16,010 nucleotides of DNA from NCBI GenBank assembly GCA_937875275.1, contig CALNCC010000034.1, forward strand, positions 1 to 16,010, in the 5' to 3' direction. The position numbers and the translations under genes were made by a program. This DNA comes from an uncultured Dysgonomonas sp. GTDB lineage: Bacteria > Bacteroidota > Bacteroidia > Bacteroidales > Dysgonomonadaceae. This document shows positions 13,638-16,010 of this stretch, piece after piece (position 1 is the first letter of the stretch; every line of letters begins with the position of its first letter). The notes beneath the pieces are model-generated. The model was not told the origin of the DNA and made no database searches. It worked only from the letters and a program-made list of their open reading frames with translations.

Positions 13638-13703
13638 TAGAGGTTGTGCCATACCTGAAAATAGCTATTGAACCTATATCCTCGGTGTTTTCTTATTCGT
13701 CTT

Positions 13704-14222
13704 TTATCGTCTGTAATTGCGACGCGAATTGTAATCGTTGCCGCTATCTTGTCGGCTGTCATTTCGTTGAGGCTCTGGTTCTATTGCTTTGTTTTCTCTT
13801 TGCGTATTTGTTGGTCGCTGAGGGCTGTAATTGTTGGTCGAGGTCGAGCTATTGTAAAATCCCGAACGTTGCGGTTTGTTATTCTGGCTCGGAGATATTT
13901 CGTAGCTATTATTATCTATCGGCAAATAATAAGTGGTGGTAGTTGGCGTGTAAATACTTGCTGTCACAAATGCAATAAGACCATCGAGGAATGTGTGGCT
14001 TGTTTTTATGATATAGTTTTCTCTTCCTCCAACCATATTCGCTCCCTGCTGTTTGTTGCCGGCATGAATTAAGCCTGATATAAAGAAATGATTCTTCTTA
14101 GAATTGACTTTTACCGAAGGTCCATTAACATCTACATCTCCGACAGCAACTTTGGATGTATAGCACGAGGACATAACAAAACAGGCTGCCGCAGCGACCA
14201 ATAAAAATTTAAGTTTTCTCAT
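13704..14222 (-). CDS. Bor-family-like lipoprotein
   Basis: The ATG at 14222 starts a 172-aa protein with a lipoprotein signal (MRKLKFLLVAAAACFVMSSC, lipobox MSSC, then YTSKVAVGDV). A longer frame from 14294 would run into the proS 3' end and delay the signal peptide, so it is rejected. The body shows the Bor (PF06291) pattern: KNHFFISGLIHAGNKQ, GRENYIIKTSHTFLDGLIAF and VTASIYTPTTTTYY, which parallels lambda Bor's HHFFVSGIG, the ENVVKT segment and LGIYTP. Residues after about 105 form a low-complexity Asn/Ser/Gln/Arg-rich tail absent from lambda Bor. Lambda Bor is an outer-membrane lipoprotein linked to serum resistance; the role here is unknown. It lies 55 nt downstream of proS on the same strand, without a clear promoter, so it may be co-transcribed. 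Confidence 0.75.
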   Translation of the reverse strand: MRKLKFLLVAAAACFVMSSCYTSKVAVGDVDVNGPSVKVNSKKNHFFISGLIHAGNKQQGANMVGGRENYIIKTSHTFLDGLIAFVTASIYTPTTTTYYLPIDNNSYEISPSQNNKPQRSGFYNSSTSTNNYSPQRPTNTQRENKAIEPEPQRNDSRQDSGNDYNSRRNYRR

Positions 14223-14277
14223 AATAGTATAGTTTTTAAGTGTGAAAATGTGTTGTCTATCCAAGATCAGATACTTA

Positions 14278-15759
14278 TTAATATGCTCTGGCAAAAACTA
14301 CTCGTTGTGCCGAGTCTTTTCCGGTTACCATACATTTGCCCGGAGTTTTATTTCCTTCGAGAGGAATGCAACGAATGGTCGCTTTGGTTTCGTCTTTTAT
14401 CTTCTCTTCCGTTTCGGCTGTGCCGTCCCAGTGAGCCATTACGAAAACGCCGTTTTCTATTTGCTCTTTAAACTGATCATATGTATCTACCTCAACAGTC
14501 TTTTTGGCACGAAGGTCAAATGCTTTCTGATAGATGTTGTTTTGAATTTCATCCAAAAGGTTCTTAATATATTGATCTATTCCGTCACACGAAACAGTTT
14601 CTTTTGTCAGCGTGTCACGGCGAGCAATTTCGACAGTGTTGTTTTCCATGTCTCGCAGACCCATTGCAATGCGAACGGGAACTCCTTTAAGTTCATATTC
14701 AGAGAATTTCCATCCCGGTTTTTTATTGTCAGCATTGTCATATTTTACACTGATGCCAAGAGCCTTCAATGATTTTACGATTCCATCAACTTTTTCGTTG
14801 ATTTGCGCCAATTGCTCTTCTCCTTTGTAGATGGGAACAATTACCACTTGGAATGGCGCAAGTTTTGGAGGCAGCACCAATCCATTGTCGTCAGAGTGAG
14901 CCATAATTAAAGCTCCAATCAAACGTGTAGAAACTCCCCACGATGTAGCCCATACATATTCCATTTTGCCTTCTTTGTCTGCAAATTTCACATCAAATGC
15001 TTTTGCGAAATTCTGACCTAAGAAGTGAGATGTACCCGATTGCAATGCTTTTCCGTCTTGCATCATTGCCTCGATGGTGTATGTGTCAACAGCTCCGGCA
15101 AAACGTTCTGATGCTGATTTCACCCCTTTTATAACAGGCATAGCCATATATTCCTCAGCAAAATCGGCATAAACTTCCAGCATCTTGCGTGCTTCAATTT
15201 CAGCTTCGTCTCTTGTTGCGTGAGCAGTGTGTCCTTCTTGCCACAAAAATTCGGCTGTGCGAAGGAAGAGGCGTGTGCGCATTTCCCATCGAACAACATT
15301 TGCCCATTGGTTGCAAAGAATAGGCAGATCACGATAAGACTGTATCCAATTGCGATATGTATTCCAAATGATTGTCTCTGAAGTTGGGCGAACGATTAGC
15401 TCTTCTTCAAGTTTTGCTTCGGGGTCAACAATTACTCCTCCGCCATTCGGATCATTTTTCAAACGATAGTGCGTTACAACAGCGCACTCTTTGGCAAAAC
15501 CTTCCACATGGGCGGCTTCGCGGCTAAGAAATGATTTGGGAATGAACAATGGAAAATAGGCATTCACATGTCCTGTTTCTTTAAACATATCGTCGAGTTG
15601 ACGTTGCATCTTTTCCCAGATTGCATATCCGTATGGTTTGATAACCATGCAGCCCCTTACGGCAGAGTTCTCTGCCAAGTCGGCTTTTATTACCAAATCC
15701 TGATACCATTGACTGTAATCTTTACTTCTCGAAGTAAGTTCTTTCAATTCTTTTGCCAT
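14278..15759 (-). CDS. proS: Prolyl-tRNA synthetase, archaeal/eukaryotic-type short form
   Basis: The 493-aa class II synthetase charges tRNA-Pro with proline. The N-terminal SRSKDYSQWYQDLVIKADLA and GCMVIKPYGYAIWE, then YFPLFIPKSFL, are typical of the ProS3 (archaeal-like) group, which lacks the editing insertion of E. coli ProRS. Motif 2 falls near 157-173 (RWEMRTRLFLRTAEFLWQE) and motif 3 near 270-290 (WATSWGVSTRLIGALIMAHS). The anticodon-binding domain covers about 304-400 (FQVVIVPIYKGEEQ), and the C-terminal extension ends in the family-characteristic FARAY. Length and motifs are complete. Upstream is a -7 box and a possible divergent gene; downstream is the Bor-like lipoprotein. Confidence 0.98.
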   Translation of the reverse strand: MAKELKELTSRSKDYSQWYQDLVIKADLAENSAVRGCMVIKPYGYAIWEKMQRQLDDMFKETGHVNAYFPLFIPKSFLSREAAHVEGFAKECAVVTHYRLKNDPNGGGVIVDPEAKLEEELIVRPTSETIIWNTYRNWIQSYRDLPILCNQWANVVRWEMRTRLFLRTAEFLWQEGHTAHATRDEAEIEARKMLEVYADFAEEYMAMPVIKGVKSASERFAGAVDTYTIEAMMQDGKALQSGTSHFLGQNFAKAFDVKFADKEGKMEYVWATSWGVSTRLIGALIMAHSDDNGLVLPPKLAPFQVVIVPIYKGEEQLAQINEKVDGIVKSLKALGISVKYDNADNKKPGWKFSEYELKGVPVRIAMGLRDMENNTVEIARRDTLTKETVSCDGIDQYIKNLLDEIQNNIYQKAFDLRAKKTVEVDTYDQFKEQIENGVFVMAHWDGTAETEEKIKDETKATIRCIPLEGNKTPGKCMVTGKDSAQRVVFARAY

Positions 15760-15804
15760 ATTGATTGTCTGTAATTCTTATTTAGTCATCTTTTTATCAA
15801 GGAG

Positions 15805-15812
15805 CAAAGTTA
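15805..15812 (-). promoter_or_regulatory. proS promoter -7 box (TAACTTTG)
   Basis: Minus-strand TAACTTTG fits TAnnTTTG and lies 45 nt before the proS ATG. A -33 TTG is not found at the standard spacing. Confidence 0.5.
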
Positions 15813-15882
15813 AGAAAAGCTTTTGTAAATTGGATGTTGCCGGCGGATGAATCACTTGAAATCAAAAAATGTTCATATATTT

Positions 15883-16010
15883 ATGGAATGTCCCACAACA
15901 ATAACACCCATCAATATGGAGTCTGATGTCAATATAAAGTATCTGATTTCGAATGAACAAGATAAGCTTTGGGGGTTGTCTGTTAGTTCGGTGGGGCATC
16001 AGTGTATAGC
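15883..16010 (+). CDS. Possible AraC-type regulator, N-terminal fragment (runs off the window)
   Basis: A plus-strand frame opens divergently from proS and stays open to the window end. It reads NIKYLISNEQDKLWGLSVSS followed by VGHQCIA. This resembles the start of Bacteroidetes AraC-family regulators with a cupin-like N-terminal domain (YLxxNExDxLWGLxVxxVGxQ). Only about 42 codons are visible, so neither the sensor nor the HTH can be checked. The start is uncertain: ATGs at 15847, 15883 and 15916 are all in frame, and no ribosome site helps decide. No promoter matching the phylum consensus is evident. Confidence 0.45.
   Translation, partial: MECPTTITPINMESDVNIKYLISNEQDKLWGLSVSSVGHQCI

Noticed and set aside
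14242..14772. Plus-strand open frame of 176 codons, Phe/Cys-rich
   Set aside because: Antisense to the proS 3' end; the bias comes from the reverse complement of a Lys/Glu-rich gene.
1..16010. tRNA or rRNA genes, for example as an island attachment site
   Set aside because: No cloverleaf with a T-loop GTTCRA-type core or rRNA segment was recognised by eye on either strand; a tRNA scan would be the definitive check.

Overview
The window looks like a chromosomal segment from a Bacteroidetes bacterium, most likely order Bacteroidales (Bacteroides, Parabacteroides or Dysgonomonas-like). The grounds are gene content (archaeal/eukaryotic-type short ProRS, Bor-like lipoprotein, PepSY-TM protein, SH3-barrel and PcfJ-like mobile-element proteins), Bacteroidetes-type -7 boxes (TAnnTTTG, twice with a TTG exactly 20 nt upstream), and the near absence of Shine-Dalgarno sites. 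The genus cannot be fixed from sequence reading alone.

Region 1 (1 to about 3760) is AT-rich and mosaic, built from mobile-element debris. It opens with the 3' end of a tyrosine recombinase, followed by two small phage-type genes (RhuM-like and ORF6N) and a strong terminator. A 0.7-kb non-coding stretch full of short inverted and direct repeats follows, with oriT-like hairpins, a promoter and the first ~48 codons of a mobilization accessory protein. That gene is cut at about 2155, where it is fused tail to tail with an equally truncated SH3-barrel (DUF2693/WYL_2-like) gene. Next come a 71-aa hypothetical gene, a 5'-truncated and frameshifted HNH endonuclease of the TIGR02646/PtuB type, a 58-aa gene, and the C-terminal piece of a PcfJ-like protein. 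The last two share a TAATG overlap. The region ends in a large hairpin at 3699-3746, just beyond the 3' end of guaA.

Region 2 (3814 to 11055) is ordinary chromosome, entirely on the minus strand. In transcription order it holds coaBC, dnaN, a DnaQ/ExoX-type exonuclease, a FabK/nitronate-monooxygenase-like flavoprotein, an MltF-like lytic transglycosylase lipoprotein, and guaA. The dnaN and guaA genes have recognisable promoters. A hairpin plus T-tract separates dnaN from the exonuclease. Exonuclease, flavoprotein and transglycosylase are tightly spaced and probably co-transcribed.

Region 3 (11229 to 15759), also minus strand, has a secreted M28 zinc peptidase, a PepSY-TM inner-membrane protein, a Bor-family lipoprotein and proS. 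The PepSY-TM gene has a strong promoter whose start-site area is covered by a perfect inverted repeat, with a second one upstream, so it is probably regulated. At the right edge a divergent plus-strand frame begins that resembles the N-terminus of an AraC-type regulator.

The only candidate defence-type system visible is decayed (the HNH remnant). The most informative parts are the rearranged element region and the regulated PepSY-TM promoter.
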